DNA of 64,000 nucleotides from Streptomyces chumphonensis (GCF_014779715.1 NZ_JACXYU010000010.1:1-64000), one strand, 5' to 3'. Positions 51,718-60,211 are shown, counted from the first letter of the stretch. Translations and numbers: made by a program. The notes: a model not told the origin generated them from the sequence alone.

Positions 51718-52596
51718 CTACTGCGGGGGCCGACGCCGTCCGGCCCGACGGGCGGCCCGCTCCGCGTCACCCACCGCCGCCCGCGCCGCCCGCTCCCCCT
51801 CCTCGGCCGCCGCCACCGCCTCCCGCGCCGCCGCCAGCTCCTCCGCCAGCGCGTCGGCCCGCTCCCGCGCCCCGGCCAGCCGCTCCCGCGCCGCCTCCAG
51901 CTCCGCGCGGCGCGCCGCCACGGCCCGTTCGGCGTCCTCCGCCGCCCGCCGTTCCTCACCCTTGCGGCGCTCCCGCTCGGCCCGCCGCTCCTCGGCCGCC
52001 CGCCGTTCGGCCTCCCGTCGCCCGGCCCGCGCCTCTCGCGCCCGCCGCCGATCCCGCGCCGCGTCCAGATCCCGCACCGCGCCCGGTTCGGCCCCCGGTT
52101 CCGCGCCCGGCTCGGCCGCCACCGCCGGGAACCCGGCCGCCGCCCGCAACGGCCGCACCAGCCGCCCCTCCGCCCACCGCCGGGCCGCCTCCGCATCGGC
52201 CAGCACCGCGTGCAGCGTCCGGCGGACCTCCTCCAGGACGTCGTCCCCCACCGGCCGCCCGGCGTCCGCCGCCAGCCGGCCCGCCTCCTGCGCCATCGCC
52301 CCCACCACCGCGTGCTGACGCGCGCCCAGCTCACGCAACCGCGCGCCGTCCAACTCCGCCTGCGCCCGCCGCAGCGCCTCGCCCAGCTCCACCAGCGGCC
52401 CGACCTCCTCCGGCCGCTCCCGCACCAGCGTGTTGCTGACCCACGCGGCCCGCGTCGGCCGCCGCAACTCCTTCAGCTCCGCCGCGAGCCGCCGCTCACC
52501 GGCCTTCCGCGCCGCCCGCACGGCCGCGTCCCGTGCCGCCGTGAACTCCTCCGGCGGCCCCCGGTACAGCTCGTCCGCGACCTCGTCGAACCCCAC
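51718..52596 (-). CDS. Coiled-coil hypothetical protein
   Basis: 292 residues from GTG 52596. N-terminal 150 residues are helical and conserved in actinomycetes as I recall (FDEVADELYRGPPEEFTAAR; LRRPTRAAWVSNTLVRERPE; RQHAVVGAMAQEAGRLAADA). The C-terminal 110 residues are a highly charged Arg/Glu/Ala coiled coil (RRRAREARAGRREAERRAAE), long enough for a rod of about 15 nm. A GAEPGAEPGAVR-type repeat joins the halves. No catalytic motif. The gene converges on the MIP gene with a 16-bp gap. Confidence 0.8.
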   Translation of the reverse strand: MGFDEVADELYRGPPEEFTAARDAAVRAARKAGERRLAAELKELRRPTRAAWVSNTLVRERPEEVGPLVELGEALRRAQAELDGARLRELGARQHAVVGAMAQEAGRLAADAGRPVGDDVLEEVRRTLHAVLADAEAARRWAEGRLVRPLRAAAGFPAVAAEPGAEPGAEPGAVRDLDAARDRRRAREARAGRREAERRAAEERRAERERRKGEERRAAEDAERAVAARRAELEAARERLAGARERADALAEELAAAREAVAAAEEGERAARAAVGDAERAARRAGRRRPPQ

Positions 52597-52868
52597 CCAC
52601 CCATCCTCCCGCCCCCACCCCTGCCCCGCCCGTCGCACGGCGCCGAACGGGCGGTCACCTCCATGCGCCGGTGACGGCCGAACCGGCGATCCTGACCCTG
52701 CTGCACCCCTTCGACCAGCACAAATTCGCCCTCGACCACCGGAAGCGCGTCTCGCAACGGTGTCCCTTCGCGGTCCGCCTCGTTGAAGACGCGGTGATCG
52801 CCGGAACGCGCGCTCACCGACCGACCGGAACACGTCGGTCCACGACGAACGGATGAGGCAGGACGACC

Positions 52869-53231
52869 ATGAAGTCTCGAACGGTGTGCACGTCGATCGG
52901 AGTCGCGCTGAGCGCGCTGATGGCATGTGGCATGGCCCAGGCGACGGCCAGTGCCGCCGACCCGGGCACGTACGCCAGTCGTGCTCCGATCGTCATCAAG
53001 AAGGGCGAGACCGAGGGGACGGCCTCCGTCTTCTGCAAGGACGGCTACCACGCGACCGGAGGCGGGTTCGTCTCGAACTACCGCCACGTCAGCCCGGTCC
53101 TCTCGGGACCCGCGTTCAAGAACGGTGAGGTGCGGGGATGGCGAGCCGTCCTGACGGTCGGTGACGCCGGGCCCAGGACGTCGGACCTGGACGCCGGCTA
53201 CGTGAACGTCATCTGCGCCAAGGACGCCTGA
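52869..53231 (+). CDS. Small secreted protein with one predicted disulfide
   Basis: 120 residues. Signal peptide (MKSRTVCTSIGVALSALMAC, cleavage near ASAAD). Mature part about 90 residues with two Cys, in VFCKDGYHATGGGFVSNYR and the terminal NVICAKDA, and a beta-rich core WRAVLTVGDAGP. The CxxGxxATGGG pattern is common among secreted streptomycete proteins of unknown role. ATG 52869 follows GATGAGGCAGGA. The 272-bp upstream gap (52597-52868) holds no convincing gene. Its 3' end overlaps the end of a broken toxin gene on the other strand. Confidence 0.85.
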   Translation: MKSRTVCTSIGVALSALMACGMAQATASAADPGTYASRAPIVIKKGETEGTASVFCKDGYHATGGGFVSNYRHVSPVLSGPAFKNGEVRGWRAVLTVGDAGPRTSDLDAGYVNVICAKDA

Positions 53232-53511
53232 CCTCGTCGTTCAGGTGCCCAGGCCGTTCGTGTGGCCCGCCCCTCCCCGGGACGGGCCACACGGACGGCC
53301 GCATCCACCTGAACACCGGCTCACTTCTCGTCCACACGCCGAAGACCCCTGAGCTTGGCCCGGTGCCGAGGTCGCCGACGTCGACGCCCGTACTGGCCAG
53401 ATCGACGATCTGGTCAGCCAACCGCTCCACCTCGGCTACGACGTTAGTGGGAACACCCCCTGCTACATGGTCGTGGTCAGGGTCGTATTCCCAGTGCCAA
53501 TCCGCGCTCAC
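53209..53511 (-). pseudogene. C-terminally scrambled toxin-like partner of the DUF6247 gene
   Basis: From GTG 53511 the frame begins like the RelE-like proteins usually paired with DUF6247 (MSADWHWEYDPDHDHVAGG; VAEVERLADQIVDLASTGVD). After about residue 52 the expected C-terminal strands are replaced by sequence that runs through the terminator hairpin at 53259-53293 into the end of the secreted-protein gene. I infer a truncation or frameshift; the toxin is probably dead. The first 34 bp overlap the antitoxin-like gene, as in intact pairs. Confidence 0.55.
53259..53293 (+). terminator. Hairpin after the small secreted protein gene
   Basis: CGTGTGGCCCG (53259-53269) pairs with CGGGCCACACG (53283-53293), 11-bp perfect stem, 13-base C-rich loop, 28 bp beyond the stop. 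Confidence 0.75.
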
Positions 53512-53860
53512 CGGGTGGCGAGACCGACGGCCGCGTGGGCCGCGTCCAGGATGCGCCGATGTGAGCGGCCGCCCGGCGTGCCTGGGCGGCATCACCAGTC
53601 TCGGCGGCATCCTCCCAGCGTCGGAGATCCGCTGCGATCTCCGGGTGCCGCTGCACGTGGACGTGGACCGTCCACTGGGCGACGAACCGCTGGAGCGGTG
53701 CCGGATCGGAACCCTGCCGGGACTGATCGGCCGCATGGTCCAGCTCCCGTGTGAAGGCCGGCAGGGCGGCCGGGGTGACCCGGCCCACGGCCTGCCGCAG
53801 CGCGGCCACAGTGGCGGGCGGCTGAGGGATCAGCGGTTGCCCGGCGACGGAGGTAGTCAT
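53477..53860 (-). CDS. DUF6247 family protein, antitoxin-like
   Basis: 127 residues from ATG 53860, where GGGAG gives correct spacing; an in-frame ATG at 53905 is less likely. Helical protein: QPPATVAALRQAVGRVTPAA, LPAFTRELDHAADQSRQGSD, then FVAQWTVHVHVQRHPEIAAD and AARRAAAHIGASW. DUF6247 genes commonly precede and overlap a RelE-like gene in streptomycetes, suggesting an antitoxin role (family recollection). Here the partner is broken, so this copy may persist as an orphan antitoxin. Confidence 0.65.
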   Translation of the reverse strand: MTTSVAGQPLIPQPPATVAALRQAVGRVTPAALPAFTRELDHAADQSRQGSDPAPLQRFVAQWTVHVHVQRHPEIAADLRRWEDAAETGDAAQARRAAAHIGASWTRPTRPSVSPPGERGLALGIRP

Positions 53861-53964
53861 GGCGGCTCCCATGAGCGCGATTTTGATCCCGCGCCTCAGC
53901 GTCATGGGCGGTACTGCGCTATCGCCTCTCGAACGAGTGAAGGAGCGACCTTGAAGGGGGCTCG

Positions 53965-53982
53965 ATCACACACGTATGTGAT
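53965..53982. promoter_or_regulatory. 18-bp near-palindrome upstream of the DUF6247 gene
   Basis: ATCACA-CACGTA-TGTGAT: perfect 6-base arms around a 6-base centre with ACGT symmetry. About 105 bp upstream of the DUF6247 start and 77 bp before the end of msrA on the same strand; could be an autoregulatory operator. Surrounding DNA is AT-richer than average. Confidence 0.4.
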
Positions 53983-54042
53983 GAGAAGGCGGGCTTGCCC
54001 TTCAAGCCGAGGCTTCGATGCTGCGAGCCGTCGTGGGCCGAT

Positions 54043-54705
54043 TCAGCCGTCCGTGCGGGCGATGCCGACGGGGCAGGAGACGCCGGTGCCGCCGATGCCG
54101 CAGTAGCCCGCCGGGTTCTTGTGCAGGTACTGCTGGTGGTACAGCTCGGCGGCGTAGAAGGGGCGGCCCTCGGCGGGCAGGATCTCGGTCGTGATGTCGC
54201 CGTAGCCGGAGGCGGTCAGGAGGCGCTGGTAGGCGTCGCGAGAGGCTTCGGCCTCCTTCTGGTCGGCGGGGGAGTGGGTGTAGACGGCGGAGCGGTACTG
54301 GGTGCCGACGTCGTTGCCCTGCCGGAAGCCCTGCGTGGGGTCGTGGGCCTCCCAGAAGAGCTTCAGCAGGCGCCCGTAGTCGACCTTCTCCGGGTCGTAG
54401 ACGACGCGGACGGCCTCGGTGTGGCCCGTCATCCCCGAGCAGACCTCCTCGTAGGTGGGGTGCACGGTGTGTCCGCCCTGGTAGCCGACGAGCGTCGTCC
54501 ACACGCCGTCCTGCTCCCAGAAGACGCGCTCGGCGCCCCAGAAGCAGCCGAGGCCGAAGTCGGCGACGGCGAGGTGCTCGGGGTAGGGGCCGAGCAGCGG
54601 CGTGTCGAGGACGGCGTGCGTCCCGGTGACGGTGAACGCGGGTTCGGTGCGGCCGGGCAGGGCCTGCTCGGGGGTGGGGAGGTGGGACGTGCGGTGGGCG
54701 AACAT
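54043..54705 (-). CDS. msrA: Peptide methionine (S)-S-oxide reductase MsrA
   Basis: 220 residues. Catalytic motif GLGCFWGAERVFWEQDGV with Cys near residue 54; TTLVGYQGGHTVHPTYEEVC, VGTQYRSAVYTHS and the C-terminal AELYHQQYLHKNPAGYCGIG, whose Cys near 205 and later Cys can resolve the sulfenate. Repairs oxidised methionine with thioredoxin. The N-terminal extension of about 45 residues is standard for actinobacterial MsrA. Likely co-transcribed with the gene upstream (51-bp gap). Confidence 0.97.
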   Translation of the reverse strand: MFAHRTSHLPTPEQALPGRTEPAFTVTGTHAVLDTPLLGPYPEHLAVADFGLGCFWGAERVFWEQDGVWTTLVGYQGGHTVHPTYEEVCSGMTGHTEAVRVVYDPEKVDYGRLLKLFWEAHDPTQGFRQGNDVGTQYRSAVYTHSPADQKEAEASRDAYQRLLTASGYGDITTEILPAEGRPFYAAELYHQQYLHKNPAGYCGIGGTGVSCPVGIARTDG

Positions 54706-54756
54706 GGCGGGGCTCCCTGGGTGGCGCGGGCGGACGGTGGCGTCGGCGGGCGGGGG

Positions 54757-55953
54757 TCAGTGCAGGGGTGGCGGCGGGGTGGACGCGGTGCTGCCGCCGT
54801 GGCTCTCGTAGCCCGCGACGGCCAGCGCGCGGTAGGCGGCGTACGCGCGGGCCGGGTCCGGGGCCTCGATCCACGGCAGTGCGCCGACGTAGCCGTCCAC
54901 GGCGCGCAGCGCCTCCATGGCCTCCTCGAAGCGCTCGGAGCGCACGAGCAGGCACAGCAGCAGGTGGAGGACGTGAGCCCGGACGGGGTGGTCGTCGGCC
55001 GCCTCGTTCACGGCGAACTCGGCCGCCTCGATCGCGTCCTCGACGACCTGGCTCTGGTACATCCCGCGGACCATGTTGGCCTCGGGCAGGTGGTCCCAGA
55101 CGGCGAACAGCGGCAGGGCGGGGAGGAGGCTGCCCTCGGGGGCGTGGGCGGCGGCGTTCCGGGCGAAGGCGTAGGCGTCCTCGCGGGAGCCGTGCCACTT
55201 CTCCGACCAGTAGGGCAGGGCGGCCAGGTGCGCGCCCATGTGGTGCGGGGCGCGGCGCACGACCTCGTTCCACAGCGCCTCGAAGTCGGCGCGGCGGTAG
55301 CCGAGGCGGCGGGCGACGAACAGCTCGGTGAGGTGGGGCGTCGGGTCCTCGTCGGCCATCGCGGCCGCCTCGCGGGCGACGTTGCGGGCCTCCTCCAGGA
55401 CGATGTGGTGGTCGGCGGAGGAGGGGTCGGCGAGGGCCTGCCAGACGAGGAACTGGGCGTAGACCTGGGCGGCGCTGCGGTCCTGGGGCCGCTCGGTGCG
55501 CCAGTTCCGCAGCCAGCGGGCGTCCTGCTGGCGGGCCTCGGTGGGGGCGTCCTTGGTGAAGGAGATGCCGCCCGGCGCGGGCCCCGGCTCCGGGGGCGGC
55601 TGCTCGGCGCCGGTGGCCCGTGCGGCGCGGAGTTCCACGGCGGCGGCTCCGGCCAGGGACTGCACGCGCTGCCAGCGCAGCTCCCAGTCGTCGGCGGTCA
55701 GGGCGAGCAGTCGGGCGACGGGCTCGTAGTCCTGGGTGCGCTGGGTCTCGGTCAGCGCCTCGACCAGCTCGTGGTCGGGCCCGGGCAGCCGGACGTCGAG
55801 CTCGGCGGCGGGCACGAAGCCGTAGGCGTCGGGATCGTTCGACCGGGAGAAGCCGCCCACGGCCGCCTTGACGGCCCGGCGCCGCTGCGTCAGGCGGGGC
55901 ACCAGGAAAGCGGCGAGGGCGGCGACGACCAAGAGGAAGAGCAGGAACTCCAT
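54757..55953 (-). CDS. Membrane-anchored helical-repeat protein of unknown function
   Basis: 398 residues. One N-terminal transmembrane helix (MEFLLFLLVVAALAAFLVP), a basic stop-transfer RLTQRRRAVK, then an all-helical cytoplasmic domain with TPR-like pacing (QDRSAAQVYAQFLVWQALAD; EDAYAFARNAAAHAPEGSLL; DDHPVRAHVLHLLLCLLVRS). Trp- and His-rich segments recur. The family is conserved in Streptomyces next to msrA and metB but, as far as I know, unstudied. No catalytic motif. May be a scaffold for protein interaction. Confidence 0.8.
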   Translation of the reverse strand: MEFLLFLLVVAALAAFLVPRLTQRRRAVKAAVGGFSRSNDPDAYGFVPAAELDVRLPGPDHELVEALTETQRTQDYEPVARLLALTADDWELRWQRVQSLAGAAAVELRAARATGAEQPPPEPGPAPGGISFTKDAPTEARQQDARWLRNWRTERPQDRSAAQVYAQFLVWQALADPSSADHHIVLEEARNVAREAAAMADEDPTPHLTELFVARRLGYRRADFEALWNEVVRRAPHHMGAHLAALPYWSEKWHGSREDAYAFARNAAAHAPEGSLLPALPLFAVWDHLPEANMVRGMYQSQVVEDAIEAAEFAVNEAADDHPVRAHVLHLLLCLLVRSERFEEAMEALRAVDGYVGALPWIEAPDPARAYAAYRALAVAGYESHGGSTASTPPPPLH

Positions 55954-56051
55954 GGGTCCACGGTACGGCGCGCGCCGTACCGGACGGCGGGGGCGGCCGG
56001 AATTCCCGAGCCGACGTCCCGCCGGGCCGGGCAGCCCTTAGGCTCGCGGGC

Positions 56052-57194
56052 ATGAGCCACGAGCACTTCGAGACGCTTGCCATCCACGCCGGCCAGGAGC
56101 CGGACGCCGCGACGGGCGCCGTCGTCCCGCCGATCTACCAGGTCTCCACCTACAAGCAGGACGGGGTGGGCGGTCTGCGGGGCGGCTACGAGTACAGCAG
56201 GTCCGCCAACCCCACGCGGACCGCGTTGGAGGAGAACCTGGCCGCGCTGGAGGGCGGGAGCCGGGGCCTGGCCTTCGCCTCCGGCCTGGCGGCGGAGGAC
56301 TGCCTGCTGCGGACGGTGCTGACCCCGGGTGACCACGTCGTGATCCCCAACGACGCCTACGGCGGGACGTTCCGCCTCTTCGCCAAGGTCGCCGAGCGCT
56401 GGGGCGTGCGCTGGTCGGTCGCCGACACGGCCGACGCGGACGCCGTGCGCGCCGCCCTCACCGACCGCACCAAGGTCATCTGGGTCGAGACGCCCACCAA
56501 CCCGCTGCTGGGCATCACCGACATCGCGCGGCTCGCCGACGTCGCCCGCACCGCGGGGGCCCGGCTGGTCGTGGACAACACCTTCGCCAGCCCCTACCTC
56601 CAGCAGCCCCTCGCCCTGGGCGCCGACGTCGTCGTGCACTCCACGACGAAGTACATGGGCGGCCACTCCGACGTCGTCGGGGGCGCGCTCGTCACCTCCG
56701 ACGCGGCGCTGGGCGAGGAGCTGGCGTTCCACCAGAACGCCATGGGCGCCGTCGCGGGACCGTTCGACGCCTGGCTGGTGATGCGCGGGGTGAAGACGCT
56801 CGCCGTGCGCATGGACCGGCACTGCGCGAACGCCACCCGCGTCGCGGAGATGCTGGCGGCGCACCCGAAGGTCACCGAGGTCCTGTACCCGGGGCTGCCC
56901 GGGCACGCGGGGCACGAGGTGGCGGCCAAGCAGATGCGCGCGTTCGGCGGCATGGTGTCGTTCCGTGTCGCCGGGGGCGAGGAGGAGGCGGTCGCGGTGT
57001 GCGACCGCACCAAGCTGTTCACCCTCGGGGAGTCGCTCGGCGGCGTCGAGTCGCTCATCGAGCACCCGGGCCGGATGACGCACGCCTCGGTGGCGGGTTC
57101 GCTTCTGGAGGTGCCCGGCGACCTGGTGCGGCTCTCCGTCGGCATCGAGTCGGTGGACGACCTCCTGGCGGACCTCACCGACGCGCTGCGCTGA
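56052..57194 (+). CDS. metB: Cystathionine gamma-synthase
   Basis: 380 residues, PLP fold type I, Cys/Met metabolism family. Key points: YEYSRSANPTRTALEENLAA, ASGLAAEDCLLRTVLTPGDH, ETPTNPLLGITDI, VDNTFASPYLQQPLALGADV and the PLP-binding VHSTTKYMGGHSD, Lys near residue 198. The C-terminal FTLGESLGGVESLIEHPGRM is typical. It makes cystathionine from O-succinyl/acetyl-homoserine and Cys; reverse lyase activity cannot be excluded in this family. Divergent from the preceding hypothetical gene. Confidence 0.95.
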   Translation: MSHEHFETLAIHAGQEPDAATGAVVPPIYQVSTYKQDGVGGLRGGYEYSRSANPTRTALEENLAALEGGSRGLAFASGLAAEDCLLRTVLTPGDHVVIPNDAYGGTFRLFAKVAERWGVRWSVADTADADAVRAALTDRTKVIWVETPTNPLLGITDIARLADVARTAGARLVVDNTFASPYLQQPLALGADVVVHSTTKYMGGHSDVVGGALVTSDAALGEELAFHQNAMGAVAGPFDAWLVMRGVKTLAVRMDRHCANATRVAEMLAAHPKVTEVLYPGLPGHAGHEVAAKQMRAFGGMVSFRVAGGEEEAVAVCDRTKLFTLGESLGGVESLIEHPGRMTHASVAGSLLEVPGDLVRLSVGIESVDDLLADLTDALR

Positions 57195-57235
57195 GGGACG
57201 GGGGCGGCGGTCGCCGGCCCGGCCGACCGGGTTCG

Positions 57236-57511
57236 TCAGCCCGGCCACGGCGGCGTCAGCCGGTCCGGCGGGAGCCGCCACGGTTCGGTGGCCGCCGCCC
57301 ACCTCAGGAAGAGCACCGTCGCGCCCGCCAGGACCGTCCAGGCGAGGGTGCGGGCCGCGTTCCTGACGCGCAGCAGCCGCCCGCCGCGCGCGACGGCGCG
57401 GCGCGTCAGGTCGGGCGGCACGGGCGGGTGGGCCGTCTCCATCAGGCGGCGCACGGGAGCTTCCTTCGGGTCCTGCGGGACGTCGGGCCGGGCGTGCGGG
57501 CCGCCGGTCAC
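57236..57511 (-). CDS. Small single-pass membrane protein coupled to the sigma-like gene
   Basis: 91 residues. Its ATG overlaps the upstream sigma-like gene's stop by 4 bp. The N-terminal half is polar, Pro-rich (RRLMETAHPPVPPDLTRRAV); one transmembrane helix (LAWTVLAGATVLFLRWAA) lies near the C-terminus, followed by a short Pro/Trp tail. No zinc anti-sigma motif (HxxxCxxC) is present. Its place suggests a membrane-bound partner or antagonist of the sigma-like protein, which is inference only. Confidence 0.7.
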   Translation of the reverse strand: MTGGPHARPDVPQDPKEAPVRRLMETAHPPVPPDLTRRAVARGGRLLRVRNAARTLAWTVLAGATVLFLRWAAATEPWRLPPDRLTPPWPG

Positions 57512-58014
57512 CGCGCCGCTCCGTCGACGTGCGGAGCCGGTACGGGGCGGGAGCGCATCGTCGACAGGGCGTGGGCGTAGAGGGCGCGGACGCGGTCGGG
57601 CGGCAGGTCCAGCGTCGCGGCCGTCTGGTCCTCGCCGAGCCCTTCGTGCAGTCGCAGCACGAGGACGAGCCGTTCGCGGGTGCCGAGCCGGGTCAGGACG
57701 CCGCCCCGGGGGCGCCGGTGGCGCCAGGACGACGCGCCGAAGCGGGCGGCGAGGGCGGTGCGGGCGCAGGCGTAGGGGTCCTCACCGCGCAGGGTGTCCC
57801 AGGCGGCGTAGGTGTCCGCGAGGGCGGCCGTCAGCAGCCGTTCGGCGGCGGGGCAGTGGGTGGGGTTCTCGCCGGTCAGCAGCGCGGCGACGTGCAGGAG
57901 CCGGCCGGCCGCGCCCGCCGTGAACGTCTCGAACTCCCGGGCGCGACGGCGGTCCGCCGCTGCTCGCCGTGTTCCCACCCCGCCAGTGGACGTCCGGTGG
58001 GCCCGCCGGGTCAA
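57508..58014 (-). CDS. Degenerate ECF sigma-like HTH protein
   Basis: 168 residues. Middle and C-terminal parts echo SigE-family ECF factors: EFETFTAGAAGRLLHVAALL, LLTAALADTYAAWDTLRGED and region 4-like LGTRERLVLVLRLHEGLGED, then TLDLPPDRVRALYAHALSTM. Region 2, needed for promoter melting, is poorly conserved, so it may be a DNA-binding regulator rather than a working sigma factor. The basic N-terminus (MTRRAHRTSTGG) is disordered. Overlaps the downstream membrane protein gene by 4 bp. Confidence 0.7.
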   Translation of the reverse strand: MTRRAHRTSTGGVGTRRAAADRRRAREFETFTAGAAGRLLHVAALLTGENPTHCPAAERLLTAALADTYAAWDTLRGEDPYACARTALAARFGASSWRHRRPRGGVLTRLGTRERLVLVLRLHEGLGEDQTAATLDLPPDRVRALYAHALSTMRSRPVPAPHVDGAAR

Positions 58015-58035
58015 GGCCCGTGCGCCGGGGTGGGT

Positions 58036-58572
58036 TCAGGACGGGCCGAGGGGTGCGTGCAGGTCGGACAGCGCCTCGTTGAACCGGGTGAGGAGGTCGC
58101 AGAACGTCTCGCGTTCGGCGTCCGACCAGCCGTCGGTGAGCAGCGCCATGAGGGCGCGGCGGGAGGCGCGCACCTGCGCCAGGCGCGCGGCGCCGCGCGC
58201 CGACAGCTCCAGCACGACGGCGCGGCCGTCCTCGGGGTGGGAGGTGCGGCTGACCAGGCCCGCGTCGACCAGGGGCGCCACCTGACGGGTGACCGTGGAG
58301 GAGTCGATGCCCATGCCGGCGGCGAGTGCCTTGACGCCGGTCGGGCCTTCCTGGTCGAGGCGGTTGAGGAGCAGGTAGGCGGCGCGGTCCATGGAGTTCC
58401 GGGCCTGGCCGACGCCGCCCAGCCGGGTCTGCTCGGCGCGGCGGGCGAACAGGGCCACCTGGTGCTGAAGGGTCTCGAACGTCGGCTCGACGTCGTCGCC
58501 CTGGGCGGGGACGGTCGCGCCGGGCGCTCCGCGAGGGTGGGAGTCAGTCGTCAGGTCCGGGTGCGTGGGCAT
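58036..58572 (-). CDS. MarR family transcriptional regulator
   Basis: 178 residues. A disordered N-terminus of about 35 residues precedes a winged helix: ARNSMDRAAYLLLNRLDQEG, VKALAAGMGIDSSTVTRQVA, LVDAGLVSRTSHPEDGRAVV and a C-terminal dimer helix. The wing motif DGRAVVLELSARG is diagnostic of MarR. It faces ilvA across 167 bp, so it could repress ilvA, itself, or a distant efflux gene. Ligand unknown. Start ATG 58572; an internal start after the disordered part is possible. Confidence 0.92.
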   Translation of the reverse strand: MPTHPDLTTDSHPRGAPGATVPAQGDDVEPTFETLQHQVALFARRAEQTRLGGVGQARNSMDRAAYLLLNRLDQEGPTGVKALAAGMGIDSSTVTRQVAPLVDAGLVSRTSHPEDGRAVVLELSARGAARLAQVRASRRALMALLTDGWSDAERETFCDLLTRFNEALSDLHAPLGPS

Positions 58573-58739
58573 GGCCGGGGTGCTCGCTTCTGTGGACGTA
58601 CGGACTTACGGCGTCGTGCTGTCGTGAGGGTGGGCCACAGGGTACGCGCGTTGGGCGGATCGCGTACCGGTGCTGCGGTAACGACCTTGCACGGAGACCG
58701 CCGGGCGCGTACGGCGGGGGCCGCTGCCAGACTGGCGGC

Positions 58740-59957
58740 ATGGTTGACAGCTCCCGTCCCCTCACCGTCGACGACGTACGGGCCGCCCACAAGGCGCTCT
58801 CCGGGGTCGCCCGGGTCACGGCGATGGAGGGCAGCCGGCACCTCACCGATCTCGTCGGCTCCCCCGTCCATCTGAAGTGCGAGAACCTCCAGCGCACGGG
58901 GTCGTTCAAGATCCGCGGCGCCTACGCGCGGATCGCCGGCATGCCGGCGGAGGAACGGGCCCGGGGCGTCGTCGCCGCGAGCGCGGGCAACCACGCGCAG
59001 GGGGTGGCGCTCGCGGCCTCGCTGCTCGGCGTGCGGTCCACCGTCTTCATGCCGCGCGGGGCGCCGCTGCCGAAGCTGGCCGCGACCCGCGAGTACGGCG
59101 CGGAGGTGCGGCTGCACGGTCATGTGGTGGACGAGTCCCTGGCCGCCGCCAAGGAGTACGCGGCGGAGACCGGTGCCGTCGTCATCCATCCGTTCGACCA
59201 CCGCGACATCGTGGCGGGCCAGGGCACGGTCGGTCTGGAGATCCTGGAGCAGTGCCCGGAGGTGCGCACGATCGTTGTCGGGGTGGGCGGCGGCGGTCTG
59301 ATCGCGGGGATCGCGCTGGCGGTCAAGGCGCTGCGGCCGGACGTGCGGGTCGTCGGCGTGCAGGCGGAGGGTGCCGCCGCCTACCCGCCGTCGCTGGCGG
59401 CGGGACGTCCGGTGGCGCTGGACGCGGTCTCCACGATGGCCGACGGCATCAAGGTCGGACGGCCGGGGGACGTGCCGTTCAAAATCGTTGGCGCACTGGT
59501 GGACGAGGTCCGTACGGTGTCGGAGGACGCGCTCTCCCGGGCACTTCTGCTGTGCCTGGAGCGGGCGAAGCTCGTGGTGGAGCCGGCCGGGGCGAGCCCG
59601 GTGGCGGCGCTGCTCAGCGAGCCCGACGCGTTCGCCGGGCCGGTGGTCGCGGTGCTGTCCGGAGGGAACGTCGATCCGCTGGTCCTGCAGCGCACGCTGC
59701 GGCACGGCATGGCGGCGGCGGGGCGCTACCTCTCCCTGCGGCTGCGGCTGACGGACCGTCCCGGCGCGCTGGCCGCGCTCCTGGGGGAGTTGTCAGTGGC
59801 GGACGCTAACGTCCTCGACGTCAGTCATGTCCGGACCGATCCCCGGCTCGGGCTCAGCGAGGTGGAGGTGGAGCTGCATCTGGAGACGAAGGGCACCGCG
59901 CACTGTGCGGAGGTGACCCGGGCCCTGCGCGGCGCGGGGTACACCGTCCGCGCGTGA
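58740..59957 (+). CDS. ilvA: Threonine ammonia-lyase (biodegradative/biosynthetic IlvA type, with ACT domain)
   Basis: 405 residues. PLP fold type II: PLP-Lys in CENLQRTGSFKIRGAYARI near residue 60, ASAGNHAQGVALAAS, VGVGGGGLIAGIALAVKALR and GGNVDPLVLQR. C-terminal ACT domain, about residues 330-405 (LRLTDRPGALAALLGELSVA, VEVELHLETKGTAHCAEVTR), for allosteric control, shorter than the double ACT of E. coli IlvA. It converts threonine to 2-oxobutanoate, precursor of isoleucine and propionyl-CoA. Divergent from the MarR gene. Confidence 0.95.
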   Translation: MVDSSRPLTVDDVRAAHKALSGVARVTAMEGSRHLTDLVGSPVHLKCENLQRTGSFKIRGAYARIAGMPAEERARGVVAASAGNHAQGVALAASLLGVRSTVFMPRGAPLPKLAATREYGAEVRLHGHVVDESLAAAKEYAAETGAVVIHPFDHRDIVAGQGTVGLEILEQCPEVRTIVVGVGGGGLIAGIALAVKALRPDVRVVGVQAEGAAAYPPSLAAGRPVALDAVSTMADGIKVGRPGDVPFKIVGALVDEVRTVSEDALSRALLLCLERAKLVVEPAGASPVAALLSEPDAFAGPVVAVLSGGNVDPLVLQRTLRHGMAAAGRYLSLRLRLTDRPGALAALLGELSVADANVLDVSHVRTDPRLGLSEVEVELHLETKGTAHCAEVTRALRGAGYTVRA

Positions 59958-60020
59958 CCGGGCCCCACGCCGGGCGCGCGGCGGGCGGGACGCGACGCAC
60001 CGCGCCGGACACGACCCCGA

Positions 60021-60044
60021 CGCGATACAACGCGATACGTCGCG
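60021..60044. promoter_or_regulatory. Direct and inverted repeats upstream of the ABC transporter operon
   Basis: CGCGATAC occurs twice (60021-60028, 60031-60038), the second forming CGCGA-TACG-TCGCG (60031-60044), with 5-base arms. It lies 168-191 bp before the ATG, with TAGGGT just downstream (60051-60056) as a possible -10. The remainder of 59958-60211 shows no gene. TetR-type operators often control DrrAB-like exporters. Confidence 0.4.
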
Positions 60045-60211
60045 AGAGGTTAGGGTGTCCCTCGGAACGCGGGCGTGCCGCGCACCGAGCACCCCGGCCG
60101 ACGCCCACGAAGCCGGTACCGCCGGCCGACCCGTACGGCGCACGCCGGTACGGCACACGACCACAGCAGCACAGCCACACGCTCACCCCCCTACTCCGGG
60201 AGAACCACAAC

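Noticed and set aside
52597..52868. A minus-strand gene in the gap before the small secreted protein
   Set aside because: A short frame (EGEFVLVEGVQQGQDRRFGR) is open but has no ribosome site, start or family resemblance.
53209..53511. An intact RelE-like toxin gene
   Set aside because: Only the first half looks like the family; the second half runs through a terminator and another gene, so it is recorded as a pseudogene.
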